From positions 143,496 to 207,495 of the forward strand of contig JAGFBZ010002865.1 in NCBI GenBank assembly GCA_018398805.1: a stretch of 64,000 bases of DNA, written 5' to 3'. The translations under genes and the position numbers were made by a program. Below are positions 50,939 through 63,518 of the stretch, one piece after another. Position 1 is the stretch's first letter. Each line of letters begins with the position of its first letter. Origin of the DNA: Hirundichthys speculiger. Its lineage: Eukaryota; Chordata; Actinopteri; Beloniformes; Exocoetidae. Below the pieces are notes generated by a model, which had not been told where the DNA came from, did not search any database, and saw only the letters and a program-made list of their open reading frames with translations.

Positions 50939-50939
50939 G

Positions 50940-50982
<43 letters not shown>

Positions 50983-51096
50983 GTTGTCGTTGTTGTTGTT
51001 GTTGTTGTTGTCGTTGTTGTCGTTGTTGTTGTTGTTGTCGTTGTTGTTGTTGTTGTCGTTGTTGTTGTTGTCGTTGTCGTTGTCGTTGTTGTCGTT
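50939..51096. repeat. (GTT)n microsatellite with GTC interruptions
   Basis: About 50 trinucleotides. Pure GTT at the start gives way to GTT/GTC mixtures. Confidence 0.96.
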
Positions 51097-51494
51097 AAAC
51101 GTTCCTGATAAATGAAAGTGACTCACTGGTCCAACCTGGAGCTCTCTCCTTATATGGGCATTTCCTGTTTGTATCTGGGAGGTGACTCATCCTGGTGAAA
51201 GCCCTGAGATGATGACATCATCGGTAACATCTGGAGCGAGAGAGAAAGTGAATCTGAATGAATGAATCAGATCAAACAGCAGTGAATCCAGCGTTTAGTT
51301 CGTTGTTCTGATTTCTCTGCACGTGAACAAAAGATTTAACACCTCAGGTGAGGTTTAATTCTTGTTTTAAATACGGGGCCTTGAGTTCAGAAAGATTTTC
51401 TCCTTTTTCTTTCACTTGCTCCTGTAGAAAGTCTGTTTTTCTTTTTTTTTTAAGTGCTTCAATGCAAAATTCATAATTTTGCGCTGAAGCCAGC
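51097..51494. other. Unassigned sequence
   Basis: No gene, repeat or regulatory element recognised. Confidence 0.35.
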
Positions 51495-51819
51495 GGGGGG
51501 GGGGGGGGGGGGGCTGCTGGTCCCAACCCGAACTCAGGTGAGACCGGAGACACCGAAACACTGAGATGCTCACCATCACACTTTTATTCTTTTTGCCCCC
51601 CCCCCCCCCCCCCCCGCAGTCACGTGACTCCACTCCATAAACATTTAAGGAGCAAAGACGGCATGTGCCGCCCCCCCCCCCCCCCCCCCCTCTGAACCGA
51701 GACTATCTACACTGCATGAAGCTCCTGTGAACCGGTGGAGGGAAGCGCTGAGGCCTCTCCCTCCCGAGGTTTTCCTAGAACCCCTCAGCTGAGCCCCCCC
51801 CCCCCCCCCCCCCCCCCCC
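51495..51819. repeat. Cluster of four long G/C homopolymers
   Basis: G19 at 51495-51513, C20 at 51596-51615, C20 at 51671-51690 and C26 at 51794-51819, with unrelated sequence between. Confidence 0.93.
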
Positions 51820-51994
51820 AGCTGAATGCCTGGGCCTCTCGTCCCACAAGCCTCTAAGTGGACGTTTCTAGGAACCGGAGCTCCAGAAACTGAATCCCTG
51901 CCTGTTCGCCGTCACACCGTCTGGCTGACATCTGCAGCTACAGGAACCTCATTATGGGTCTGAATGTGGGACAGAACTGATCCAGGGACAGAAC

Positions 51995-51997
<3 letters not shown>

Positions 51998-52025
<28 letters not shown>

Positions 52026-52055
52026 CTCCTCCTCCTCCTCCTCCTCCTCCTCCCC
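51998..52055. repeat. (CTC)n microsatellite
   Basis: CTC/TCC trinucleotides with one 'atc' interruption. The serine or arginine runs in open frames come from it. Confidence 0.95.
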
Positions 52056-52157
52056 CCCTCTTCCTCCAAAACCAGCTTCTCAGAGACAGAAAACTGTTTC
52101 ACGTCCAGAAACACGTCCACATCTGTGCTGCTGCTTCAGAACATTCCAGGGAGATCT

Positions 52158-55070
52158 GAGGACTCTGGAGGACTCTGGACGACTCTGGAGGACTCTGGAG
52201 GACTCTGGAGGACTCTGGAGGACTCTGGAGGACTCTGGAGGACTCTGGAGGACTCTGGAGGACTCTGGAGGACTCTGGACTCTGGAGGACTCTGGGACTC
52301 TGGACTGGACGACTCTGGAGGGACTCTGGGGACTTGGAGGACGAATCTGGGGACTCTGGAGACTCTGAGAATCTGGAGGACTTGGAGGACTCTGGAGGGA
52401 GGACTCTGGAGGACTCTGGAAGGACTCTGGGCGGATACGACTCTGGAGGAAGGACTCTGGAGGACTCTGGAGGACTCTGGAGGACTTCTGGAGGACTCTG
52501 GACACTCTGGACGACTCTGGAGGGACTCTGGGGACGACTCTGGAGGACTCTGGGGGACTCACTCTGGAGGACTCTGGAGGACTCTGGAGGACTCGGAGGA
52601 CTTGGTCGGCTCTGGAGAATCTGGAGACTCTGACTCTCTCTGGAGGACTCTGGACGGGACTCTGGAGGACGGACTCTGGACGACTCTGGAGGACTCTGGT
52701 AGGACTATCTGGAGGGACTCTGGAGGACTCTGGACTCTGGATCTGGAGCTCTGGAGGACTCTGGGGACTCTGGGACGACGGACTCTGGGGACTCTGACTC
52801 TGGACTCTGGAGGACTCTGGAGGACTCTGGATGACTCTCTCTGGACTCTGGGGACTCTGGAGGACTTGGGACTCCTCGGAGACTCTGGGGACTCTGGAGG
52901 ACTCTGGAGGACTCTGGAGGACTCTGGAGGACTCTGGACTCTGGACTCTCTGGAGGACTCTGGACGACTCTGGAGGACTCTGGAGGACTCTGGACTGGAC
53001 TCTGGAGACTCTGGGGACTCTGGAGGACTCTGGGACTCTGGAGGACGACTCTGGAGGGACTCTGGACGGGACTCTGGAGCGATTGGAGACTCTGGATTAT
53101 CTGGAGGACTCTGGAGACTTGAGGGGACTCTGGATACTCTGGGACGGAGCTGGGACTCGGGAGGACTCTGAAGGACTCTGGAGGACTTGGAGGAGGACTC
53201 TGGAGGACTCTGAGGAGGACTCTGGAGGCTCTGACTCTGGAGGGACTCTGGACGAATCTGGAGGACTCTGGCGGACTCCTGGGGACTCTGGGGGATCTGG
53301 ATCTGACTCTGGAGGACCTCTGTGAAACCTGGAGGACTCTGGAGAGGGAGGCTCTCTCTGGAGGACTCTGATGACTCGGAGACTCTGGAGGACTCTGGGG
53401 ACTCTGGACTCTGACTCTGGAGGATCTGGAGGACTCTGGAGGACTCTGGAGGACTCTGGACGACTCTGGACGACTCTGGAGGACTCTGGACTCTGGACGA
53501 CTCTGGACTCTGGAGACTCGACTCTGGAGGACTCTGGACGACTCTGGACGACTCTGGAGGACTCTGGACGACTCTGGACGACTCTGGAGGACTCTGGAGG
53601 ACTCTGGAAGACTCTGGAAGACTCTGGACGACTCTGGAGGACTCTGGATGACTCTGGAGGACTCTGGAGGACTCTGGACGACTCTGGACGACTCTGGAGG
53701 ACTCTGGAAGACTCTGGAGGACGGAGGACTCTGGAGGACTCTGGAGGACTCTGGACGACTCTGGACGACTCTGGAGGACTCTGGAAGACTCTGGAGGACT
53801 GGAGGACTCTGGACGACTCTGGACGACTCTGGAGGATGCTGGACGACTCTGGAGGACTCTGGAGGACTCTGGAGACTCTGGAGGCTGGAGGACTATGGAG
53901 GACTCTGGAGGAGGACTCAGACTCTGATTGGACACTCTGGAGGACCTGGAAGACTCTGGAGGACTCTGACTCTGGACTCTGGACTTCTGGACTCTGGAGG
54001 ACTCTGGACGACTCTGGAGGACTCTGGAGGACTCTGGAGGACTCTGGAGGACTCTGGAGGACTCTGGAGGAGGACTCTGGGACTCTGGACTCTGGAGGGC
54101 TCTGGGGGACTCTGGATCTGGAGGACTCTGGAGGACTCTGGAGGACTCTGGAGGGCTCTGGAGGACTCTGGATCTGGAGGACTCTGGAGGACTCTGAGAC
54201 TGGAGGATTGGGAGACTCTGGAGGACTCTGGAGACTCTGGAGGAGGAGGACTCTGGACGACTATGGAGGGACTCTGGAGGACTCTGGGGACTCTGGACGA
54301 CTCTGGAGGACTCTGGGGGACTCTGGGCGACTCTGGAGAACTCTGGAGGACTCTGGAGGACTTGGAGGAGGACTCTGGAGGACTCTGGACTTTGGACGGA
54401 CCTCTGGAGGACTTCTGGGGACTCTGGACTCTGGACTCTGGAGGACTCTGGAGGACTCTGGGGACTCTGGACGATCTGGAGGACTCTGGGGGGACTCTGG
54501 AGGACTCCTCTCTGGAGACTCTGGGACTCTGGAGGACTCTGGAGGGACTCTGGACGGGAGGACTCTGGGGACCTCTGGACGACTCTGGAGGACTCTGGGG
54601 GACTATCTGGAGGACTCTGACTCTGGAGGACTCTGGACGACTCTGGAGGACTCTGGAGGACTCTGACTCTGGAGGACTCTGGACTCTGGAGACTCTGGAT
54701 GACTCTGGACTCTGGAGGACTCTGGAGGACTCTGGATCTGGATCTGGAGGACTCTGGACTCTGGACTCTGGACGACTCTGGAGGACTCTGGAGGACTCTG
54801 GAGGACTCTGGACCTCTGGACGACTTGGAGACTCTGGACTCTGGAGGACTCTGGATGACTCTGGACTGGACTCTGGAGGACTCTGGATGACTCTGGACGA
54901 CTCTGGAGGACTCTGCTCTGGAGCTCTGGACTCTGGAGGACTCTGGAGGACTCTGGAGGACTCTGGAGGACTGGAGGACTCTGAACTCTGGAAGGGACGG
55001 ACTCTGGACGACTCTGGAGGACTCTGGACGACTCTGGAGGACTCTGGACTCTGGAACTCTGGAGGACTCC
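52158..55070. repeat. 10-bp minisatellite (gactctggag), about 2.9 kb
   Basis: Units 'gactctggag' and 'gactctggac' are mixed with shorter forms such as 'gactctg' and 'gatctgg'. The first 110 bp and the stretch around 53410-53850 are regular, while the rest has many one- to four-base losses. Long frames of DSGGLWRTLE- or PPESSRVLQ-type are repeat translations. Confidence 0.97.
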
Positions 55071-55601
55071 TCTGCTTGAAATGGTTCCTAAAAAGCTTCT
55101 GCCCAGTCGGAGGACTTTGTCCCTCTGACGGAGGCCACTGCCACCAGAGGACGTCCACAGACCTTCTGAGGTCCCCCTGCAGCATCTCAGGCAGGTTCAG
55201 GTCTGGACTTTGGTCCGGTCTGAGACTGGGTTGCGTCCAGTGTTCTGTTTCAGAGAGCTGCTGATGAGACAGAAGGTCCAGGTGACCAAACCTGGTGGAG
55301 GACATGTCCGGTTCCTCAGACGCTGAGACGCTGAAACAAGTTTCATCTCATCAGTCAACCGAAGACGACGAAGGAGCAGCAGCAGAGCGGACGAAGAAGA
55401 ACAAATCCACGCATTTCTTGCAGCGTGATGCAGGGAGACGTATGGACAGATATGTGGGCGTCGCCTTGATGCAGGAGAACAGATCAGGTGTCATTTCACC
55501 GGCTTCCTGTTGCGTTCAGGATGTGAAATTCTTTTCCTCACGTACCGTATTTCTCTTAATAAAAGGTGAAAGTTCTGAGGGGGCGTTTATTAGAGGAAGT
55601 A
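55071..55601. other. Unassigned sequence
   Basis: Ordinary composition with no recognised exon. A short 'gggggcgtttattagaggaa' near 55579 is reminiscent of fish repeats but not classifiable. Confidence 0.35.
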
Positions 55602-56585
55602 CACTGTTAAAAAAAAAAAATAGTAAAAAAACTGTAATTTTTCAGCAGCTGGAGCGCCAGAAAAATACTGTGAAATAACAGAAAATTACTTTCTCATAAA
55701 AATACAGTTTTTTTCCATAATTTAAATACAGTTGTAATTTTAATAAGATTTTGCCTTATTTTCAGGTTGTTTTTAACATTTAATTAGAAACATTTTCACA
55801 TTTACAACAATACATTACTAGACTATGGTAGTACTGCTGTATTAAGAATAATGCTAATTTACATAATTATGTTGTTTAATTGGTACAATGACATTATTTA
55901 TTAAAGAAGTTGTAAATAATTTGTTTTTGATGTATTATACAATATGACACACACATAATGTGTTTATTTTTCAAAACAATTAAAAAAAAAACTGTTGAAA
56001 ACGCGTTTTTGGGTTAAAATTTCTACATTGAAGGCTGTGCCTTTGTATTGTTGGATCCTGTCTGCAACCCTGACAGAGACATGGCGCATTAGCATAAGCA
56101 AGTAGGATTTAGTCAACTTCCTGTTTTACACAGCCAGTTTTGTTTCACACACTTTTTAACAAACAACAGACAACATGAACATGTTAAATTAGGGGGGGGG
56201 GGTCACACAACAGACTTTACATCTAGCGTTAAATCAAATGCTAACAATAAACAATAGCCTAAAAACCAGGGCGCAAAGGATGCTGGAACACCCCAAGACC
56301 TGTCAGATCTCTCATCTTTACAATTATTCCTTAAATAAGACAATATTAGTGAAATTATGACATATTTGAATGTATTTTAACAATAATCTATGTCTTTCTA
56401 ATGGCTTTTTTTTAAAGATAGAAATATTGTGTGTTTTCACAGTTACAGTGATTTAATGTTATTTTAACATTTGACATGTAAAATCACAGTCTAGTTTGTA
56501 AATTAAATGGTATTTTAAAATACAGAAAAAAATCTGTAAAACAGACAGTAAAATTCTGTTATATTACTATTTTTTTTTTACAGTG
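55602..56585. mobile_element. TA-flanked TIR element (cactgt...acagtg), 984 bp
   Basis: Inverted ends 'cactgttaaaaaaa' and 'tttttttttacagtg' are flanked by TA at 55600-55601 and 56586-56587. Subterminal words 'acagaaaattac' and 'gtaaaattctgt' are also inverted. The interior is AT-rich without a transposase. Superfamily not fixed. Confidence 0.75.
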
Positions 56586-57554
56586 TAGGTTCAGCTGGGT
56601 TCCTGAACTGAGCTGCTTTCTTTCCTCTTTGGCATTATGTTAACACACACCTGAATGCAAACATCTGCCTCTGTAGAGGTCTGCATCACCTTTACCTGCC
56701 TGAGTCCTGTGCTGCCAGTTGGGGGGGGGGGGGTGCTTGGTACCGGGTCAGGCCCTTATTTCTCTGATTTTCTGCTGTTTGTCAGCTGAGTCAGCTCCTC
56801 TGACATCACAGCTTCATTTGTGGGCGGGTCTTAGCGTGACACAGGTATTCTGTCTCTCAGGAGAACAACAGGAATATTTAAAACGGCAGAAAAAAAGATG
56901 ATGACTCATGGAAACCTGAACCAGACCCAGTCGACCCGACTCTGCTGCACAGATGTTTCACAACTGCCTGCTGCTCTCAGATGACTCGGCTCTGTTGCTG
57001 CTGTTGTTGTTGTTGTGGGGGCGGGGCCAGTGTTGCCTGGCGACAGGACTCCCTCCACCTCTCCCTGCCTTTATTTAAAGGAGGGCACCTGGAGAGGTTC
57101 GGCGGGAACATAAAGGCGCCTCTGTGGGCTCCAGCTGAGCGCAGAAACAGTGAGCGCCTGTTGCAGGGGGGGGGGGGGGCGTCATGTGACGCGGGAACAT
57201 GCGTGTTGTCCCTCCCCGGCCGCGTGGACACAGAGCCGTGTGTTACTGTAATGAGGCTAACGGGTCGTGAGTCACATGGTCTCATGACTGACTCTGAGGA
57301 CGGCCTTTGTTCCCGCCGTCGTGACCTGTGATGCTCTCTGATTTACTTCTCCTTGGGCCTGAACTTTGGTCTGAAGGTCACGCGACGCCCCGCCCACCGA
57401 CGCCCCGCCCACCGACGCCGGGCCACAAACACATGACGCGGCGTTTATTTAAGATTCAAACAGGAGTCTGCAGTTTGCTCCAGACCGTCGTCTTTCCACG
57501 ACTCCTTCGTTCACATCGGCCCCGAAACAGTCGGCTCAAGGTGACGTCCAGCCA
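56586..57554. other. Unassigned sequence with promoter-like cluster
   Basis: Includes G runs at about 56719-56731 and 57167-57179, and a direct duplication of 'gacgccccgcccacc' near 57385-57414. The promoter-like part is listed separately. No exon defended. Confidence 0.4.
57017..57080 (+). promoter_or_regulatory. Candidate promoter: GC box, X-box-like site, TATA-like box
   Basis: In order on the plus strand: GC box 'gggggcggggcc' (57017-57028), RFX X-box-like palindrome 'gttgcctggcgac' (57032-57044), and 'tatttaaag' (57072-57080). Order and spacing are reasonable for a core promoter firing rightward near 57100-57110. No coding sequence follows before AT-rich repeat at 57668, so any product could be a non-coding RNA, a distant first exon or nothing. 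Confidence 0.33.
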
Positions 57555-58500
57555 CCTGCACAGGTGGACTCCAGGTGGCGCCAAGCTCCTCCCCCTTTAC
57601 CTTCCAGTTCCTTCCTGCAGAACGACCAGCAGCTGCTTCGCCGTTAAAACCAACAGTCTGACATTATAGGAATCATGATTTTAATATAAAAAAAAAAAAT
57701 TACAACAAAAATGCAAAAAAAAAAAGTTCAAATTTTGTAAAATTTTTTGATTTACTGTTTTTTTGTTTGTTTTTTTAATGAAATATATCAAATCCAGATT
57801 TGGTGTCAAAGACAGAAAATATCTTTTTATGACAAAAAGCTGCTTTATTTATTTAAAATGAGTCACGATTTTACATTAAAAAATTTTGGCTTTTGACAAC
57901 AAAAACAAAAAGTAGAAATTTTAAGACAAAAAGTTGTAATTTGATGTGAAAAAAACATGATATTTTTTCACATCAAATGTAATGATATATAATGATAATA
58001 ATTTGTGATTTTAGGAGATTTTTTTGTGAACATCGATTTTACAATTAATGTCCTGATATATGATATAGTTGTTATTTTTATAAAAAGTCGCAAGTTTATG
58101 AAATCTGAGATTAAAGATGAAAATGTACTTTTTAATTATATTAAATTAAAAGTGTGATTGTCAAAATCAATATTTCACAGCAAAAAGCAGCAATATTAAG
58201 TTAAAAAGTCGAGATTTTGAGACGTCACGATGACAAAAAGTTTTAGTCAAAATTCTAATTTTGTGAATTTTATTTCTTTTTTGGACAAAAAGTTGTGATA
58301 TTTGTTTTACGTGATGTTTTGACAAAAATTTGGTTTTAGGAAAAAGTCACAATGTTTTGCTCAAAAATATGATTTTGCAAAAAGTTTATATTTCAAAAGA
58401 TTTTTTTTTTTTTGCATAATCTTGAAATTCTGGGACGAAAAGTTGCAGTTTTTATTTTAGAATCTAAAGTCAGAATTATTTGTCAAAATGTCAAACCTGG
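57555..58500. repeat. AT-rich block 10 with GC-richer head
   Basis: The head at 57555-57665 matches 48821-48935 ('ctccaggtggcgccaagct', 'cctccccctttacc', 'gcagaacgacc'). The AT-rich part runs to about 58500 with 'aaaaagttgtgat'-type phrases. Confidence 0.8.
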
Positions 58501-58504
58501 AATG

Positions 58505-58585
58505 CTACTGGTCTGAATCCACCACCACTGGTCTAAACCCACTAATGGTGGGTTTAGACCAGTGGTGGTGGGTTTAGACCAGTAG
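58505..58585. repeat. Inverted start of the 20-bp array (hairpin)
   Basis: Arms at 58505-58541 and 58549-58585 match in 35 of 37 positions around a 7-base loop. The inner 23 bp (58519-58541 with 58549-58571) are perfect. The left arm consists of about two array units in reverse orientation. Confidence 0.95.
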
Positions 58586-60021
58586 TGGTGGGTTTAGACC
58601 AGTCGTGGTGGGTTTAGACCAGAGGTGGTGGGTTTAGACCAGTGATGATGGGTTTAGACCAGTAGTGGTGGGTTTAGACCAGTGGTGGTGGGTTTAGACC
58701 AGTAGTGATGGTGGGTTTAGACCAGTGATGAGTGGGTTTAGACCAGTAGTGGTGGGTTTAGACCAGTAGTGGTGGTTTAGGTGGTGGTTTGACCAGTGGT
58801 GGTGACAGTAGTGGTTTTAGACCAGTGGTGGTGACCAGTGGGTTAGACCATAGTGATGGGTTAGACCAGTAGTGGTGGGTTAGACCAGTAGTGGTGGGTT
58901 TAGCCCGTAGTGGTGGGTTGGTGGGTTAACCAGTTTGGGTTTGATGTGTGACCAGTAGTAGACCTATTGGTGGTGGGTTTAGACAGTAGGTGGGTTTAGA
59001 CCAGGTTGGTTTAGACCAGTATGGTGGGTTTAGACCAGTATGGTGGTTTTACCCGTTGTGTGGGTTTAGACCAGTGATGTGTGGGTTTAGTGACCAGTGT
59101 GGTTTTATGACCAGTAGTGGTGGTTTTAACCATGAGTGAAGGGGGTGTTTAGACCAGTAGTGGGTGGTTTAGACAGTGTGACCAGTGGTGGTTTGTTAGA
59201 CCAGTAGTGGTGGGTTTTAGACCAGTGGAGACCATGGGTGGTTTAGACCAGTGGTGGGTTTTAGACCATGTGGTGGGTTTAGACAGTATGGTGGGGTGTG
59301 GTGGTAGACGCAGTAGTGGTGGGTTTAGACCAGTGACGGATGGGTTTAAGACCCAGTAGTGGGTGGGTTTAGACCAGTGGTGGGTTTTAGACCAGTGTTT
59401 TAGACCCCATTGGTGGTTTGGTGTGGTGGTTTAGACCAGTGAGACCAGTAGTGTGGGTTTTAGACCAGTAGTGGTGGTTTAAACCAGTTGGTGGGGGTTT
59501 AGACCATGGTTGTGGGTTTAACCAGTGTGGTGGGTTTAGACCATAGTGGTGGTTAGACGCAGTGGTGGTGGGTTTAGAAGTGATTTTTTTGGTGGGGTTT
59601 AGCCAGTGGTGGTGGGTTAGAGACCAGTAGTGGTGGGTTTAGACCAGTGGTGGTGGGTTTAGACCAGTAGTGGTGGGTTTAGACCAGTGGTGGTGGGTTT
59701 AGACAGTGGTGGTTTTAGAAGGGTGGTTAGACCAGTAGTGGTGGGGTTTAGACCCCATATGGTGGGTTAGACCAGTGGTGGTGTTTAGACCAGTGAGACC
59801 ATGATGGTGGGGTTTGACCAGTGGTGGTGGGTTTACGACCAGTGAGACCATGTGGGTGGGTTTAGACCAGTGTGGTGGGTTAGACATCGTGGGTGGGTTT
59901 AGACCATTGTGGTGGTTTAGACCAGTGGTGGTGGGTTAGACCAGTAGTGGTGGGTGAGATGGTGGGTTGCCAGTGGTGGTGGGTTTAGACCAGTAGTGGT
60001 GGGTTTAGACCAGTAGTGGGT
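58542..60021 (+). repeat. 20-bp minisatellite (tttagaccagtagtggtggg)
   Basis: About 70 units. The first ~240 bp and the last ~80 bp are regular, while the middle has frequent one- to three-base losses and gains. The G-rich strand contains spaced GG/GGG runs. It is preceded by inverted units. Confidence 0.96.
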
Positions 60022-60841
60022 CCAGTCCAGCTCCAAGAGTCCTCGTTTCAGTTCTGAAAGTCTGAAATAAATAGTTTTGAACAGAATTGATCAGTGGAGA
60101 ACTGAACTGAGCATTACTCCAGTCCCAGACCTGTCGGTCCAACCGGCCGCCAACACGGTGCCGTTCAGAGCGACAGCAGTCTTCAGAATCACCTGTGGGT
60201 GACATCACAGGGAGGTGTGTCCAGTTCTTTGTTATACACTCTATGAGAACAACAATATAGATGCTAAGCTACTGATGCTTTCTTTATCAAAGAGCGTGAT
60301 GTCACGAAGCACACTGAACCTCTGCAGGAACATTTGGTCCAGATTCTGTTCAGCTGCTGTTACGTAAACAATTACGCAACAAAACTACAAACATTCAAAG
60401 TCACGAATGAATGAATCTTAACATCCTGTAATAAATCACGTTTTTTCTGACTGAGTTCTCGTGGCGTTTCTGGCGATTCCACGCTTTAATCGTCGCGCCT
60501 CGGGGACGAGTCGGATCTGTCTCACATGCAAACCCACATCCAACAACCGATCCGCTCGTTTCTGCTGTCGGGGTCAAAGGTGAGCGTGGAGGGTTCCTGT
60601 TAACGCAGCGTGCTAATTCAAAGATCTGAGGTTAGCATCATGTGCCTCCGGACCGCTCAGAACCGCTGCAGAACCTCTGACTCAGGAGTCACAGTTCAGC
60701 CGCTGGATCTCCAAAATAAGACGCGACGCCGACATTATGCAACGCATGTGATTGGTTAGTCACGGTGTCACATGCAGGACGGTCAATCCGTCCTCTGTTG
60801 TCTGAGGACGACAAAGGCCGTCTGACAATCGAGCTCATTAA

Positions 60842-60874
<33 letters not shown>

Positions 60875-61139
60875 CTGTTTGTCACCGTTCAGTCAAAGAG
60901 AGTTTTATTCTGTCTAAAATGGAACGACGGACAGAGACAGACCAACCCCCCCCCCTTTTTCCCCCCCCCCCCCCCCCCAGTCTAAACTGAAAGATAAAAG
61001 AAAAACAACAGAACTGTCATTTTCTCAAAGTACCAATGAAGAAAAGAATAAAGTTCAGAAGCTGCAGACTGAACGAAGGTTCAGAGACGGATTTACTAAA
61101 TTAAGCTAATTACCACAAATGATAAATAACACCAGAGGG
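60022..61139. other. Unassigned sequence with two C-rich tracts
   Basis: C28 at 60845-60872, C10 at 60946-60955 and C18 at 60961-60978 (the last two separated by five T). No exon, domain or transposon end recognised. Confidence 0.4.
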
Positions 61140-61980
61140 AGCAATGAAGGAGGGATGAAAGAGGGATGAAAGAGGGACGAAAGAGGGATGAAAAAAGAGG
61201 GATGAAAGACGGAGGAAAGAGGGATGAAAGAGGGACGAAAGAGGGACGAAACAGGGACTAAAGGGATTTAAAAAGGGGACGAAAGGGAGAAAGGACGAAA
61301 CAGTGACGAAAGAGGGATGAAAGAGGGACGAAAAAGGGAGGAAAGAGGGACAAAAACAAAAAATTAGAAAGATTTATAAGAGTGGCGAAAGCCGTCAAAA
61401 TAGGGATAAGATTTCTTAAAAATTAAAAGGGACACGACAGATAAATATTTCTTAAAATTTATAAAAGTATTAAAATTTCAAAATTTACAATATGAATAAA
61501 TTTACTAAATATTTCTTAAATTTATTAAAATTTATTAATATATTATTAAATATTTACATATTACTAAAATTTATTAAATTTACTAAAATTTTGAAATATT
61601 ACAAAATACTTATAAATATTTATAAATATTTTCTAAATATTTCACAATATTTATTAAATATTTATTAAAATTATTAAATTTACAATTTTCAATATTTACT
61701 AATATTTTAAATATTTATTAAAATTATAAATAAAAATATTTATTAAATAATGAAAGATATTTACAATTTACTAAATATTTCTTAAATATTATTAAAAATT
61801 ATGAATATTGTTAATATTTACTAAAAAGGGATTAAAAAATTAAATATTTACAAAAAAATTTTCTGAAAATTTACAAAAAGGGAGAAATAGGGACAAAAAA
61901 AAGAGGGACGAAAGAGGGGCGAAAGAGGCACGAAAGAGGGATGAAAAAGGGAGGAAAGAGGGACGAAAGCACAATCAGGG
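61140..61980. repeat. 12-bp minisatellite (agggatgaaaga) split by an AT-rich tract
   Basis: 'gagggatgaaa' / 'gagggacgaaa' units fill 61140-61350 and resume at about 61895-61975. Between them, 61435-61870 is built from drifting 'ttactaaatatttcttaaa' and 'ttattaaatattt' words. The same outer unit on both sides suggests a later expansion or insertion inside one array. Confidence 0.88.
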
Positions 61981-62030
61981 ATAAACGTCTCCATCAACAA
62001 CTGCGTCATTAAAACACGTCACATCAACAT

Positions 62031-63424
62031 CTGGACCCGTATCTGAACTGGACCCGTATCTGAACTGGACCCGTATCTGACCCCGTATCTGAACCTATCT
62101 GGACCCGTATCTGGACCCCACCCTGGACCCGTATCTGAACCTGGACCACTCTGAACTGGACCCGTATGAACCTGACCAGTATCTGACTGGACTGAACCTG
62201 GCCCGTTCTGACCCCGTATCTGAACTGGACCCGTATCTGAACCTGGACTGGACCCGTATCCCTACCCGTATCTGAACCTGGACCCGTATCTGACCTGGAC
62301 CCGTATCTGAACTGGACCCGTAATGAGGGAGCCTGACCTACCCGAACTGAACTGGACCCGTATCTGAACTGGACCCGTATGGACCCGTATCTGGAACTAT
62401 CTGAACTGGACCCGTACTGAACCTGGACCCGTATCTGACTGACCCGTATCTGAACCTATCGACCCATGGACCCGTATCTGAACTGGACCCGTATCTGAAC
62501 TGGACCCGTCTGAACTGGACCAATATCTGAACTGGACCTATCTGCCCTGGACCCGTATCTGAACCTGGACCCGTATCTGAACTTGACCCGTATCTGAACT
62601 GGACCCGTATCTGAACTGACCCGTATTTGAACCTGGACCCGTATCTGAACCTGGACCCGTATCTGAACTGGACCCGTTCTGAACCTGACCAGTATCTGAA
62701 CCTGACCGTATTGAACTGGGACCCGTATCTGAACTGGAACCCGTATCTGAACCTGGCCCGTACCCGTTCTGAACCTGGACCCGTATCTGAACCCTATCTG
62801 AACTGGACCCGTATCTGAACCTGGACCCGTATCTGAACCTGGACCCGTATCTGAACCTGGACCCGTATCTGAACCTGGACCCGTATCTGAACTGGACCCG
62901 TATCTGAACTGGACCCGTAACCTGGACCCGTATCTGAACCTGGACCCGTATCTGAACTGGACCCGTATCTGAACCTGGACCCGTATCTGAACTGGACCCG
63001 TATCTGAACCTGGACCCGAACTGGACCCGTGAACTGGGACCCGTATCGAACTGAACCTGGACCCTGGATCTGAACTGTATCTGAATCTGACTGGACCCGT
63101 ATCTGAACCTGGACCGTGAACTGACCCGTATCTGAACTGGGACCCGTAACCTGGACCTATCTGATGGACCCCCGTATCTGAACTGGACCCTGAACTGGAC
63201 CCGTATCTGAACTGGACCCGTATCTGAACCTGGACCCGTATCTGAACCTGGACCCGTATCTGAACTGGACCCGTATCTGAACCTGGACCCGTATCTGAAC
63301 CTGGACCCGTATCTGAACCTGGACCCGTATCTGAACTGGACCCGTATCTGAACTGGACCCGTATCTGAACCTGGACCCGTATCTGAACCTGGACCCGTAT
63401 CTGAACTGGACCCGTATCTGGGTT
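62031..63424. repeat. 17/18-bp minisatellite (ctgaacctggacccgtat)
   Basis: Units of 18 bp ('ctgaacctggacccgtat') and 17 bp ('ctgaactggacccgtat') are interspersed. The last ~240 bp are perfectly regular in blocks of 17 and 18, while the middle shows many truncated units. Frames with DTGP-, RYGS- or VQIR-like words are repeat translations. Confidence 0.97.
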
Positions 63425-63518
63425 CTCTTTGGTCCATTTTCAAACATCTCATAGGTTTCTGGATCGTCAGTTCTGTGCCACCACTAATTTTATTGATTCA
63501 TTTTTTAGGAGGTCAGTT

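Noticed and set aside
52125..55305. Frames of 350-538 codons (DSGGLW and PPESSRV words)
   Set aside because: Product of the 10-bp 'gactctggag' array, open on both strands with frequent frame changes.
58542..60021. Regularly spaced repeats that could be taken for a CRISPR array or telomere-like GGGTTTAG DNA
   Set aside because: There are no unique spacers, the unit is a continuous 20-mer, and the context is vertebrate. The GGGTTTA word is only part of the longer unit.
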